Shown: positions 7,646 through 18,601, counted from the stretch's first letter. The stretch: 64,000 bases of DNA from Streptomyces sp. C10-9-1 (GCF_024497955.1 NZ_JANHKP010000022.1:36660-100659); one strand, 5' to 3'. Numbers and translations: made by a program. Notes: generated by a model not told the origin, from the sequence alone.

Positions 7646-9151
7646 TCACGGCGCGCCCGGGGGGACGAACGGCAGGCCCGCGGGCGGGCCCTGCTCGATC
7701 AGCCGCAGCAGCGCACCGGTGTCCGCGTGCTCCTCGACCAGGTCGCCGAGCCGGTCGAGCTGCTCCTCGCGCAGGGCGCCGAAGCAGGTGTCCGGGGCGG
7801 GGACGAAGCGGCGCCCGGACTGCCGGGCCACCTCGCCCAGGAACGCCCGGCGGAAGCCGTCGCTCTCCAGGGAGCCGTGCCAGTGGGTGCCCCACACCGC
7901 TCCGACCCGGCAGCCGTCCAGGAACGGCTCGCCGCCCAGCACCTCGGCCACCCCGTGGTGGATCTCGTAGCCCTCGACGGCCTCGCCGAGCGCCTCTCCG
8001 GACGGCCTCGCGAGCGTCTTCTCCCGGGCGAAGCGCACCCGGACCGGCAGCAGCCCCAGCCCCGGGACCGCACCGGCGCGGGACTCCACCTCGTCGTCGA
8101 TGTGCTCGCCCAGTGCCTGGAACCCGCCGCAGACACCGAGCACCGGCCTCCCCTCGGCCGCCCTGCGGGCGAGGGCGTCGGCGAGGCCGCGGGTGCGCAG
8201 CCAGTCCAGCGCGCGCACCGTGCCCCGGGTGCCGGGGACGACCACGAGGTCGGCGTCGGCCAGCTCCTCCGGGCGGTCCACGAAGCGCACCACCACGCCG
8301 GGTTCGGCGGCCAGGGCGTCCACGTCGGTGAAGTTGCTCATCAGCGGCACGGCGCAGACGGCGACCCGCAGCAGGTCCCGGCCGACCGGCGGGGCCACCA
8401 CCGACTCGCGCACGGCGCCGCGCAGGGAGACCCGCAGGCCGTCCTCCTCGTCGATGCCGAGGCCGTGCGCGTAGGGCAGGACGCCGTGGACGGGGCGGCC
8501 GGTGAGCCGGTGGAGCATGTCGAGCCCCGGCTGCAGCAGCGAGACGTCCCCGCGGAACTTGTTCACCAGGTAGCCGGCGACCAGCTCCTGGTCCTCGGGG
8601 GCCAGCAGCGCGGTGGTGCCGAAGAACTGGGCGAACACCCCGCCGCGGTCGATGTCGCCGACCACGACCACCGGCAGCCGTGCTGCCCGGGCCACGCCCA
8701 TGTTGACGATGTCGGTGCGCCGCAGGTTGATCTCGGCCGGGGACCCGGCGCCCTCGCAGATGACCGCGTCGTGGGTGGCGCGCAGCTCCTCCAGGCAGGC
8801 CATCACCGGCTCGAACAGCTCCCGCTGGCGGTCCCCGTGGTAGCCGCGGGCGCTCATCTCGCCGATCGGCCGGCCCCTCAGCACCACCTGGCTGGAGCGG
8901 TCCCCGCCGGGCTTGAGGAGCACCGGGTTCATCAGGGCCGTGGGCTCCACCCGGGCCGCCTGGGCCTGCATGGCCTGGGCCCGGCCGATCTCCGCGCCCT
9001 CACGGGTCACGAAGGAGTTCAGCGACATGTTCTGGCCCTTGAACGGGGCGACCTTCACGCCCTGCCGGACCAGCCAGCGGCAGATGCCCGCCGTCACCAC
9101 GCTCTTGCCCGCGTCCGAGGTCGTCCCCGCGACGAGCAGCCCGCCGCTCAT
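7646..9151 (-). CDS. cobQ: Cobyric acid synthase CobQ
   Basis: This 501-residue enzyme amidates side chains b, d, e and g of adenosylcobyrinate diamide using ATP and glutamine. The N-terminal ATPase starts with GTTSDAGKS (about 9-17) and carries KGQNMSLNS, CEGAGSPAEINL and GDIDRGGVFAQ. The C-terminal amidotransferase has the nucleophile Cys341 in VLGVCGGFQ and the partner histidine in GTHWHG. Length and domain order are normal. The start ATG overlaps the cobD stop as ATGA. Confidence 0.93.
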   Translation of the reverse strand: MSGGLLVAGTTSDAGKSVVTAGICRWLVRQGVKVAPFKGQNMSLNSFVTREGAEIGRAQAMQAQAARVEPTALMNPVLLKPGGDRSSQVVLRGRPIGEMSARGYHGDRQRELFEPVMACLEELRATHDAVICEGAGSPAEINLRRTDIVNMGVARAARLPVVVVGDIDRGGVFAQFFGTTALLAPEDQELVAGYLVNKFRGDVSLLQPGLDMLHRLTGRPVHGVLPYAHGLGIDEEDGLRVSLRGAVRESVVAPPVGRDLLRVAVCAVPLMSNFTDVDALAAEPGVVVRFVDRPEELADADLVVVPGTRGTVRALDWLRTRGLADALARRAAEGRPVLGVCGGFQALGEHIDDEVESRAGAVPGLGLLPVRVRFAREKTLARPSGEALGEAVEGYEIHHGVAEVLGGEPFLDGCRVGAVWGTHWHGSLESDGFRRAFLGEVARQSGRRFVPAPDTCFGALREEQLDRLGDLVEEHADTGALLRLIEQGPPAGLPFVPPGAP

Positions 9152-10146
9152 CCCCGCCTCCCCTCCGGAGCCGCCCCGGTGGCCGCCCCGCTCCGCCGGG
9201 CGCGGCGGCGCAGCAGCGCCCCCGCGGCCAGCCGGGCGCCCGCGCAGACGGCGAGCGCCAGTGTCCCGGTTCGGCGCGACAGCCGCACCGCCCGGTCGAT
9301 GTCCGCATGCTCCACCGGCCGCCCGCCGGGATTGAGCTCCGGCCGGTGCTCCACCCGGCCGCCGTAGGCCAGGGTCCCGCCCAGCCGCACGCCCAGCGCG
9401 CCGGCGAAGGCGGCCTCCACGGGGCCGGCGTTGGGGCTGGGGTGGCGGGCGGCGTCCCGCCGCCAGGAGCGGAGCGCTCCGGCCGGGTCGGGGCCGGCGA
9501 GAGCCGCGAGGGCCGCGGTGAGCCGGGCCCCGGGCCACCCGGCGGCGTCGTCCAGGCGCGCCGAGGCCCAGCCGTAGCGCAGGTGGCGAGGCGAGCGGTG
9601 GCCCACCATGGCGTCCAGGGTGTTGACGGCGCGGAAGCCGACGAGCCCGGGGACCCCCGCCACGGCCCCCCACACCAGGGCGCCGACGACGGCGTCGGAG
9701 GTGTTCTCGGCGACCGACTCCACGACCGCGCGGGCGAGCTGCTGCCCGTCCAGGGCCTCCGGGTCGCGCCCGCACAGGTGCGGGAGCCTTTGCCGGGCGG
9801 CCTCGATGTCCCCGGCGGCCAGCGCGGCGCCCACCGTGCGGGCCTCCCGGCCCAGCGTGGTCCCGCCGACGACGGCCCAGGTGGCGGCGGCGGTGAGGGC
9901 CACCGAGGCGGCGGGGGAGCGGCGCACGGCCCGTGCGGCGAGCGCCGCGAGCGCGACGGCGCCCCCGGCGCACACTGCGGTGTGGACCGCTCCCCGGGCC
10001 CGGTCGTCGCGCCACAGGCGGCGCTCGACGGCCGCCGCGGCGCGTCCGAAGGCGGCCACGGGATGGCCGGTGCGGGGGTCCCCGATCAGCAGGTCGGCGG
10101 CGAGTCCGGCGGCGGCGCCGTACGGGAAGATCCGTTCGGCACGCAC
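9148..10146 (-). CDS. cobD: Adenosylcobinamide-phosphate synthase CobD/CbiB
   Basis: This 332-residue integral membrane protein attaches aminopropanol (or its phosphate) to cobyric acid. The N-terminal block LLIGDPRTGHPVAAFG is diagnostic for CbiB, as are VVESVAENTSDAVVGAL and FRAVNTLDAMVGHRS further in. It has several hydrophobic helices. It is the first gene of the operon cobD-cobQ-chlID-cobO-cobB and starts at a GTG about 100 nt downstream of a cobalamin riboswitch. Confidence 0.92.
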   Translation of the reverse strand: MRAERIFPYGAAAGLAADLLIGDPRTGHPVAAFGRAAAAVERRLWRDDRARGAVHTAVCAGGAVALAALAARAVRRSPAASVALTAAATWAVVGGTTLGREARTVGAALAAGDIEAARQRLPHLCGRDPEALDGQQLARAVVESVAENTSDAVVGALVWGAVAGVPGLVGFRAVNTLDAMVGHRSPRHLRYGWASARLDDAAGWPGARLTAALAALAGPDPAGALRSWRRDAARHPSPNAGPVEAAFAGALGVRLGGTLAYGGRVEHRPELNPGGRPVEHADIDRAVRLSRRTGTLALAVCAGARLAAGALLRRRARRSGAATGAAPEGRRG

Positions 10147-10245
10147 GGGGTCAGTGTCCCCGGGAGGGGTGTCGGAACGGCAGGGCTGAACCGCGGCCGG
10201 GCATGTGGCGAGTCCTCACTCAGGGTCCGCGCCCTGGTCCGGAGC

Positions 10246-10385
10246 GAACGGCGGCGAGAGTTCCTGGCTCCCCGGGCGACCGGGTCACAGTGGCGGGACC
10301 GCGCCGGATTTCCACCGGGCTTCCTCTCCTGTTGCCGCCGTGTATGGCCCCGGCAGTCCACCATGGTCGCGAACGCCCGTCAACT
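10246..10385 (-). ncRNA. Cobalamin (B12) riboswitch upstream of cobD
   Basis: Read on the minus strand, this leader contains the conserved core of the cobalamin riboswitch in order. First comes GGTGGAAATCCGGCGC, then GTCCCGCCACTGTGA (complement of about 10286-10300), then the B12 box with GAGCCAGGAACTC at 10258-10270. It ends about 100 nt before the cobD start. It should repress the whole cobD-cobQ-chlID-cobO-cobB operon when adenosylcobalamin is plentiful. The 5' boundary is approximate. No protein is supported in the 384 nt between cobD and the next gene. Confidence 0.9.
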
Positions 10386-10530
10386 CACCCCTGACCTGCG
10401 ACGGGAGAGCACGCGGTGCCCCGTGGCCGCGGGGACGCGGGCGGCCCGTCCCGGGCGCACCGGCACGCGCAGGACCGCCCCGGGTGCGCGGGGCACCCGG
10501 GGCGGTCCGGAGGACGTCAGGCGGGACTGC

Positions 10531-10746
10531 TCAGACGACGATCAGATAGATGCCGAAGGAGACGGCCGCCACGCAGAGGGCGAAGCAGGCGTAGGCACCG
10601 GTGCGGGCCAGGACTGCGCCCGAGCCCTCGGCCGACTCCTGCTTGGTCAGGCCGATGATCCCGAGAGTGAACAGGGCCACCAGGGCGACGGTGGCGACGA
10701 GGCTCACGCCGAAGACGGAGCCGAGGGCTACCCAGTCGATCTTCAT
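10531..10746 (-). CDS. Small two-helix membrane protein linked to Pit transporter
   Basis: This 71-residue protein has two hydrophobic segments (about 7-32 and 50-71) separated by a short polar loop. It resembles a conserved but uncharacterised streptomycete protein found beside the phosphate permease. It starts 9 nt after the Pit gene stop, so it is surely in the same transcript. An accessory role in phosphate uptake is an inference from position only. Confidence 0.7.
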   Translation of the reverse strand: MKIDWVALGSVFGVSLVATVALVALFTLGIIGLTKQESAEGSGAVLARTGAYACFALCVAAVSFGIYLIVV

Positions 10747-10755
10747 ACTGCTTCC

Positions 10756-11991
<1,236 letters not shown>

Positions 11992-12042
11992 TTACCCAGG
12001 CAATCGTTTGACGTTACTGACGCGTGGACCGTAGGCAACCTG

Positions 12043-12060
12043 GGTGAACGGAAGGTGAAC
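12043..12060 (-). promoter_or_regulatory. Two PHO-box direct repeat units (PhoP site) upstream of Pit
   Basis: On the minus strand GTTCACC occurs twice at exactly 11-nt spacing (12060-12054 and 12049-12043), matching the streptomycete PhoP direct-repeat unit. A third, degenerate unit may follow toward the gene. The repeats lie 52 nt upstream of the Pit start codon, and they are also 150 nt from the divergent aldolase start. Confidence 0.8.
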
Positions 12061-12213
12061 TGGGTCGGGCGCTGCGGTGTCCCCAAACAGGGTCCCGTGG
12101 TTCCGCTTGTGTGCGTGGCGCGTCGGCGGCCGCGCCCGGTGGCCACTCGAACACCCTCCGCCGTCCTCCCCGCCGCCTGTTCCACGGGGACATGGTGCTG
12201 GCAGGATCGGCCC

Positions 12214-12888
12214 ATGACCGACGAGGCGCGCGGGGACGTGATCGACAAGGCGTGGCGGGAACTGGTCGCCACTGCCCGCAGGACCGCCGCGGAGGGTCTC
12301 GTCGCGGGTACCTCCGGCAACGTCTCGGTCCGCGTCGGCGACACGGTGCTGGCCACCCCCAGCGGCGTCCCCTACGACCGGCTCGGCCCCGGGGACGCCG
12401 TCGGCGTCGCCCTCGACGGCACGCGGGTACTCGGCCGGCTCGCCCCGACCAGTGAGCTTCCGCTCCACCTGGCCGTGTACCGCGCCACACCCGCCCGGGC
12501 CGTGGTGCACACCCACGCCGTGCACGCCACCGCCGTCTCGACCCTGGTGACCGAGCTCCCCCCGGTCCACTACATGGCGGCCGCCCTCGGCGGCCCGCCC
12601 CGGGTCGCTCCGTACGCGCCCTACGGCACCGCGGAACTGGCCCGCCGCACCGTCCGGGCCCTGCGCGGGCGCACCGCCTGCCTGCTCGGCAACCACGGGA
12701 CCGTGGCCGTCGGCGACACCCTCGACCAGGCGTTCGACCGCACCGTCCAGCTGGAGTGGATGTGCCGGGTCTGGCTCGCCGCCGCCTCCGTCCCCGGACG
12801 CGCCCCCCGCCTGCTGGACGCCGCGCAGCTCGCGGACACCGCGGACCGGCTGCGCGGCTACGGCCAGGACCCGGCCGGGGAGCGCTGA
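12214..12888 (+). CDS. Class II aldolase/adducin family protein (fuculose-phosphate aldolase-like)
   Basis: This 224-residue metal-dependent aldolase is like L-fuculose-phosphate or L-ribulose-phosphate 4-epimerase/aldolases. Visible motifs are GTSGNVSVR (about 31-39, phosphate binding), a catalytic glutamate in TSELPLH (about 77-83), zinc ligands in VHTHAVHATA, and the late histidine in LLGNHGTVA. Length is normal. Substrate cannot be told from sequence. The ATG at 12214 follows a CAGGAT box by 6 nt and has no clear ribosome binding site, so the mRNA may be leaderless. Confidence 0.82.
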   Translation: MTDEARGDVIDKAWRELVATARRTAAEGLVAGTSGNVSVRVGDTVLATPSGVPYDRLGPGDAVGVALDGTRVLGRLAPTSELPLHLAVYRATPARAVVHTHAVHATAVSTLVTELPPVHYMAAALGGPPRVAPYAPYGTAELARRTVRALRGRTACLLGNHGTVAVGDTLDQAFDRTVQLEWMCRVWLAAASVPGRAPRLLDAAQLADTADRLRGYGQDPAGER

Positions 12889-12951
12889 GGGGCCGCCCCG
12901 CCCGGGCGCCCTCCGCTGGCAGGCGCCCCGGGGCCCGCCCACACTGGAGCC

Positions 12952-14079
12952 GTGCGCCCGGCTACAGCGACGGCAGCGGCCGTCTCCACCCTCCTCGGCG
13001 CCGGCGCGGCCGCCGCGGTCGCCGCCGGTCGCCTCGCGAGCAGCGCCGCCCTGGGGACGCCCCTGCGAAGGCCCCTGCCGGGCGACCCCCGGCTCACCGT
13101 CCACGGCACCGGACCCGGCACCGTCACCCTCACCCGCAGCCTCGCCTCGCTGCGTCCCGGCCTCTACGGGCTGACCGGGCCGGGCGTCCACGCCGTCGTC
13201 GGGCCCGTCCTCGACGGCGCCGCCTCCCCGGACACCGTGGTCCGCCGACTGGTGCGCGGCCCGGACCACGGCATCGGCACCGGCGCCCGTGTCCGCCTCA
13301 CCCCGCAGGTGCACAGCGGCGACCCGGCCTCCGCGCTCGGGCTGCCCTTCTCCGAGGTCCTCGTGCCCGGCGAACTCGGAGCGCTGCCCGCCTGGTTCGT
13401 GCCCGGCGACCGCACCACCTGGGTGATCGCCGTGCACGGCATCGGCACCACCCGGGAGCACCCGCTCAACGTGCTGGGCCTGCTGCACCGGCTGCGCTTC
13501 CCGGTCCTCGACCTCGCCTACCGGGGCGACGCGGGGGCGCCCCGCCCGCCGGACGGGCTGAGCCACCTCGGCGACTCCGAGTGGCGCGACCTCGACGCCG
13601 CCGTGCGCCACGCCGTCCGCCACGGGGCCGAGCGCGTCGTCGTCCACGGCTTCTCCACCGGCGCCACCATGGCCCTGCGCGCGGCCGCCGGTTCCGGTCT
13701 GCGCGACCGCATCAGCGGCCTGGTCCTGGACTCCCCGGTCTTCGACTGGGAGGGCACCGTGCGGGCGCTGGCCGCGGCCCGGGGGACCCCGGCGCCCCTC
13801 GTCCGGCTCGCGGTCCGCGCGGCCCTGGGGCGCACCGGACCGCACCGCGACGGCCTCGCCGAGGCGCTGGACCCGGCGGCGGTGCGGGTACCCGTCCTCG
13901 TCGCGCACGGGCCCGGAGACGCCCTCGCCCCCTGGGACGGCTCCCGGCGCCTGGCCGCGGAACGGCCCGACCTGGTCACCCTCCACACCGTCGCGGACGC
14001 CCCCCACGGGGCGATGTGGAACGCCGCACCCGAGGAGTACGAGGAGGCCGTGCGCCGCTTCCTCGTCCCGCTCATGTGA
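12952..14079 (+). CDS. Alpha/beta hydrolase with N-terminal hydrophobic segment
   Basis: This 375-residue protein has an Ala-rich hydrophobic N-terminus (about 5-25) that looks like a membrane anchor or signal. A hydrolase domain follows from about residue 140. The nucleophile elbow is HGFSTGA with Ser235. An oxyanion HG motif sits in AVHGIGTTREH, the acid probably in HGPGDAL, and the catalytic His in DAPHGAMW. The substrate is unknown; related proteins are annotated as dienelactone hydrolase or peptidase-like. It starts 63 nt after the aldolase with GTG. Confidence 0.75.
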   Translation: MRPATATAAAVSTLLGAGAAAAVAAGRLASSAALGTPLRRPLPGDPRLTVHGTGPGTVTLTRSLASLRPGLYGLTGPGVHAVVGPVLDGAASPDTVVRRLVRGPDHGIGTGARVRLTPQVHSGDPASALGLPFSEVLVPGELGALPAWFVPGDRTTWVIAVHGIGTTREHPLNVLGLLHRLRFPVLDLAYRGDAGAPRPPDGLSHLGDSEWRDLDAAVRHAVRHGAERVVVHGFSTGATMALRAAAGSGLRDRISGLVLDSPVFDWEGTVRALAAARGTPAPLVRLAVRAALGRTGPHRDGLAEALDPAAVRVPVLVAHGPGDALAPWDGSRRLAAERPDLVTLHTVADAPHGAMWNAAPEEYEEAVRRFLVPLM

Positions 14080-14167
14080 CGCGTGCACCCCGCAGGCCCC
14101 CGCGCCCTCGGGCGCACCCTCCCCGGCGGCCCCGGTCCGTGTCCGGACCCGTGTTCGCGGAGTCCGT

Positions 14168-14204
14168 TTGGGCTTTCGGGCCGTCAACGGGAAGACTGCT
14201 CCCC
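14168..14204 (+). promoter_or_regulatory. Candidate promoter, TTGGGC-18-AAGACT, leaderless geometry
   Basis: TTGGGC (14168-14173) and AAGACT (14192-14197) are 18 nt apart. The -10 box ends 7 nt before the GTG of the next gene, the spacing seen for leaderless actinobacterial transcripts. No ribosome binding site is visible for that gene, which supports the reading. Confidence 0.4.
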
Positions 14205-15611
14205 GTGACGTCCCGAAAGCCTGATGAGCAGTTGGCGCGCAACTCCAGACTCCGACTCGTCCGCCCCGGGTCCCTGGCCACGGCGCGGCGGGCCGTGACG
14301 ACCCGGCGCACCCGTCCGGCACCCCGTCCCCCCGAGGGCACCCCGGCCCCCGCGGAGCTGGCCGGCCAGGCGCGCGCACTCCTCTCCGACGCCGTCCGCA
14401 TCGCCCGCTGGGCGGCGGTGGAGCGCGGCCCGGGGGCGGCCCGCTCGCTCCCCGAGGCGCGCAGGCGGGCCGCGGCCGCGCTCGGGCTGACCCCGGACCA
14501 GGTGCGTACGGGCTGGGACCGGGCCCGTCTGTCCGGGCTGATCGAGATCCACGGCGAGACCGCCCGGCCCGGATGGCGGCTGCGCGCCTGGGACCGCGAC
14601 GACATGGCCGTGCTGCGCGGCTGGGTCGCCCTCTTCGACGCCTGGTCGCTGGCGCACCCCGTGCCGGAGCACCTCGCGCCGACCGCCGTCGCGGAGGTCG
14701 TCGAGGCGGTCCCCCAGCTGCTCTCCCTGCTCCAGCTCTCCGCGGGGCCGGTGCACGTGCCGGCGCTGCTGGACCTGCTGGAGCAGCGGGTCGCCGAACT
14801 CCGCGAGGGGCGCTGCGACCCGCTCGACGCGGAGGGCGGTCCGGCGGCCCGCCCCGCGGAGGCCGAACCCCCCGCCGCGGACGCGGACGTCCCCGTGCCG
14901 GTGCTGCTCGACTGGGCGCTTCAGGGCCTGGCCTCCGTCGGCGCGCTGACCCTCGGGCCCGGCCAGGCCACCCTCACCCCCCTGGGCAACTGGGCGGTGT
15001 GGGTCAAGCTGGAGCAGATCTGCGTGGCCGCGCAGAGCCCCGCCGGGAACATCGAGCAGTCCGCCGAGGACATGCTGCGCGGCTGCGCCCGCCTCACGCC
15101 GGGCCCGGCCCGCGCCGAGTACCGGGCCTGGCTCGCGGCGCGCACCGTCTCCAGCGCCGTCGGCGAGCTCCTCGCCGCGGCCCGGGGGGAGGACGCCCTG
15201 CTGCGCGGCCTCGCCTTCGAGGCGCTGCGCGTGGTGGGAGGGCCGGCGGAGGCCGAGGTGCGCGCCGCGGCCGCGGAGCCCTCCCTGCGCCCCTACGCCC
15301 TGCTCTGGATCGCCGAGTACGAGGGGGCCGACCCCGAGGAGGCGGCGGAGGTCCTCACCCGGGAGGAGGCCACCTGGCTCTGGGTCGACACCGCGGCGGC
15401 CGTGGCCGACCACGGGGAGCCCCAGCTGCTGCTGCGGCACCTGGAGTCGGCGGTCCAGGGCACGGTGCCGGCCCTCATCGAGGAGGTCCGGGCGGGCGGG
15501 CACCCCCGCACCGTGCAGGTCCTCGTCGCGCTCGCCGCAGCCCACCCGGACCCGGCCCTCGCCAAGGCGGTGCGCCGCGCGGCCTTCCAGGTGCACACCG
15601 GCGGGGTCTGA
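14205..15611 (+). CDS. Conserved hypothetical protein, helical, 468 aa
   Basis: I do not recognise a characterised family. The first 60 residues are basic and Pro/Arg-rich. The remainder is Ala/Leu/Glu-rich and looks like stacked helices. A central TPLGNWAVWVKLE block and a repeated-helix C-terminus (VRAAAAEPSLRPYALLWIAEYEG, HLESAVQGTVPALIEEV) recall HEAT-like repeats. There is no signal peptide or membrane segment. The GTG at 14205 was chosen because it opens the conserved-looking frame 7 nt after a -10-like box. It is convergent with the VOC gene. Confidence 0.7.
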   Translation: MTSRKPDEQLARNSRLRLVRPGSLATARRAVTTRRTRPAPRPPEGTPAPAELAGQARALLSDAVRIARWAAVERGPGAARSLPEARRRAAAALGLTPDQVRTGWDRARLSGLIEIHGETARPGWRLRAWDRDDMAVLRGWVALFDAWSLAHPVPEHLAPTAVAEVVEAVPQLLSLLQLSAGPVHVPALLDLLEQRVAELREGRCDPLDAEGGPAARPAEAEPPAADADVPVPVLLDWALQGLASVGALTLGPGQATLTPLGNWAVWVKLEQICVAAQSPAGNIEQSAEDMLRGCARLTPGPARAEYRAWLAARTVSSAVGELLAAARGEDALLRGLAFEALRVVGGPAEAEVRAAAAEPSLRPYALLWIAEYEGADPEEAAEVLTREEATWLWVDTAAAVADHGEPQLLLRHLESAVQGTVPALIEEVRAGGHPRTVQVLVALAAAHPDPALAKAVRRAAFQVHTGGV

Positions 15612-15633
15612 CCCGGTGTGCCGCGGCCGGGCG

Positions 15634-16041
15634 CTACCCGGCCGCGGCTCCCGCCGGCGCGTAGCTGCCGAAACTCCAGACGTTCCCCTCGCGGTCCCTG
15701 GCCACGTAGTCGCGGGAGCCGTAGTCCTGGTCGGCGGGGGCCGCCACGATCTCCGCCCCGTGCTCGACCGCGCGGGCGTGGTGCGCGTCCACGTCGTCGA
15801 CGTGGACGAAGACGCCCACCGGGCCGCCCCCGCGCATCAGGCGGTCGAACGCGGTGCCCGTCCCCCTGCTGCCCAGCATCACCATGCCGTTGCCGAAGAC
15901 GAGCTCGGCGTGGGCGACCGAGCCGTCCTCGTTCTCGTAGACCGCGTGCTCGGTGAAGCCGAAGGCCCCGGTGAGCTGTCGGATCGCGGCCTTGGCGTCC
16001 TCGTAGACCAGGGTCGGGCAGATGCTCGGAGAGTGGGGCAC
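15634..16041 (-). CDS. VOC / glyoxalase-like protein
   Basis: This 135-residue single-domain vicinal-oxygen-chelate protein is of the PhnB/glyoxalase-like type (paired beta-alpha-beta-beta-beta units). The half-repeats PTLVYEDAKAAIRQLTGAFG and VGVFVHVDDVDAHHARAVEHGAE are visible, ending in the typical DYVARDREGNVWSFGSY. Such proteins include antibiotic-binding and isomerase members, and the function cannot be assigned. The GTG at 16041 follows GAGGAG by 8 nt. Confidence 0.8.
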   Translation of the reverse strand: MPHSPSICPTLVYEDAKAAIRQLTGAFGFTEHAVYENEDGSVAHAELVFGNGMVMLGSRGTGTAFDRLMRGGGPVGVFVHVDDVDAHHARAVEHGAEIVAAPADQDYGSRDYVARDREGNVWSFGSYAPAGAAAG

Positions 16042-16228
16042 GGCGCCAACTCCTCGGATACTCGGCGGCAGATGTGATCCGGGTCTCAGTCTGGCACCCC
16101 CGCCGCCCGGCGGCGGTGCCCCCCGCCGGGGCGCAGCCCGCCGACACCGCTGCGTGCGGCCGGGGAGCGGCCCCTCCGGGGCGTCCCGGGCCCGCCGCGC
16201 ACCGCGGAAAAGCACTTGCCCGCCCCGC

Positions 16229-16234
16229 TAGACT
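16229..16234 (+). promoter_or_regulatory. -10 box of a leaderless transcript for the ABC-F leader ORF
   Basis: TAGACT ends 6 nt before the ATG at 16241. This is the classic actinobacterial arrangement in which transcription starts at the A of the start codon. No good -35 hexamer is seen at 17-18 nt. The divergent VOC gene starts 190 nt to the left. Confidence 0.5.
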
Positions 16235-16240
16235 GGCCGT

Positions 16241-16264
16241 ATGGCTTGTCTCCTTGCGCATTAG
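16241..16264 (+). CDS. Seven-residue leader peptide ORF (MACLLAH) upstream of ABC-F gene
   Basis: ATG GCT TGT CTC CTT GCG CAT TAG forms a complete mini-ORF 64 nt upstream of the ABC-F start. It lies immediately behind a -10 box, so it would be the first thing translated on the transcript. Several ABC-F resistance genes in other bacteria are controlled by ribosome stalling on such leaders. Whether this one regulates is an inference. No clear attenuator hairpin is seen between it and the gene. Confidence 0.45.
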   Translation: MACLLAH

Positions 16265-16328
16265 ACGGCGTCGAAGCGTCGCTCCCCGTCCCTTCCGCCG
16301 TCCGACACCGCCCTGGAGTACGTCCCCC

Positions 16329-17927
<1,599 letters not shown>

Positions 17928-18290
17928 GGCCCCCGGGGGCGCCGCAGGCCCCGGGAGGGCTCCGGTGATCACCCGCCTATGGATCATTCGGCCTAGGCGC
18001 ACTCCGTCATCTGTGTGAGTCGGTCTCGTACCCCGGCGTGGCGCCTGGCGGACGGGCCGCCTCCGCTCCCCTGTGGTGACGGGACCCACGGACCGCCTGT
18101 GACCTGCTCTTTTCGCTCCATGGCCGAAAAAGAGCGCTCAGATGTTCGAGTGGAATGCGACATTCCGGTCGTGGTGGCCGTGTCGTGCGCCGTGACGAGT
18201 TCCGCATCGACCTTGCCGAATGGGTGGCCAGGACGCCCGGGAGGGGTGATCATGAGAAGTCCAGAGCGCACTTCCCATGAGGAGGCACGG
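17928..18290 (+). promoter_or_regulatory. 363-nt gbn upstream region with three GATC sites and an inverted repeat
   Basis: No gene is supported here. GATC occurs at 17967, 17982 and 18248, in TGATCA or GGATCA-like contexts. An inverted repeat GCTCTTTTCG / CGAAAAAGAGC with one extra A lies at 18106-18135. The published core target of Gbn is GATC, so self-binding is a testable guess. The AT-rich inverted repeat could be an operator or a weak terminator of the ABC-F transcript. Confidence 0.4.
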
Positions 18291-18512
18291 GTGGCCGAGA
18301 CTCTGAAGAAGGGCAGCCGGGTGACCGGCGCCGCGCGCGACAAGCTCGCGGCAGACCTGAAGAAGAAGTACGACTCCGGTGCGAGCATCCGGGCGCTGGC
18401 CGAGGAGACCGGCCGCTCCTACGGATTCGTGCACCGGATGCTCAGCGAGTCCGGCGTCGTCCTGCGTGGACGCGGCGGAGCGACGAGGGGCAAGAAGGCC
18501 CCCTCGACCTGA
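18291..18512 (+). CDS. gbn: Gbn-type GATC-binding nucleoid-associated protein
   Basis: This 73-residue basic protein has one helix-turn-helix: DLKKKYDSGASIRALAEE, then TGRSYGFVHRMLSESG, then a GRGGATRGKK tail. It corresponds closely to SCO1839 of S. coelicolor, described as Gbn, a small nucleoid-associated protein that binds GATC-containing DNA and affects development. The GTG at 18291 is chosen for its GAGGAGG 5 nt upstream, giving the short form. An upstream ATG at 18252 would add 13 residues but has no such site. It is monocistronic. Confidence 0.85.
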   Translation: MAETLKKGSRVTGAARDKLAADLKKKYDSGASIRALAEETGRSYGFVHRMLSESGVVLRGRGGATRGKKAPST

Positions 18513-18601
18513 GCCCCGTCAGCAGAAAGGCTCCTTCGGAACACCGTTTTTCCCGATGCGGTGGCCACCCGGGCGGCCAGGCGGCCCTCCGGGTGGTTAC
18601 T

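Noticed and set aside
10086..10364. 92-residue minus-strand frame upstream of cobD
   Set aside because: It lies inside the cobalamin riboswitch and leader; the conserved bases are RNA, not codons.
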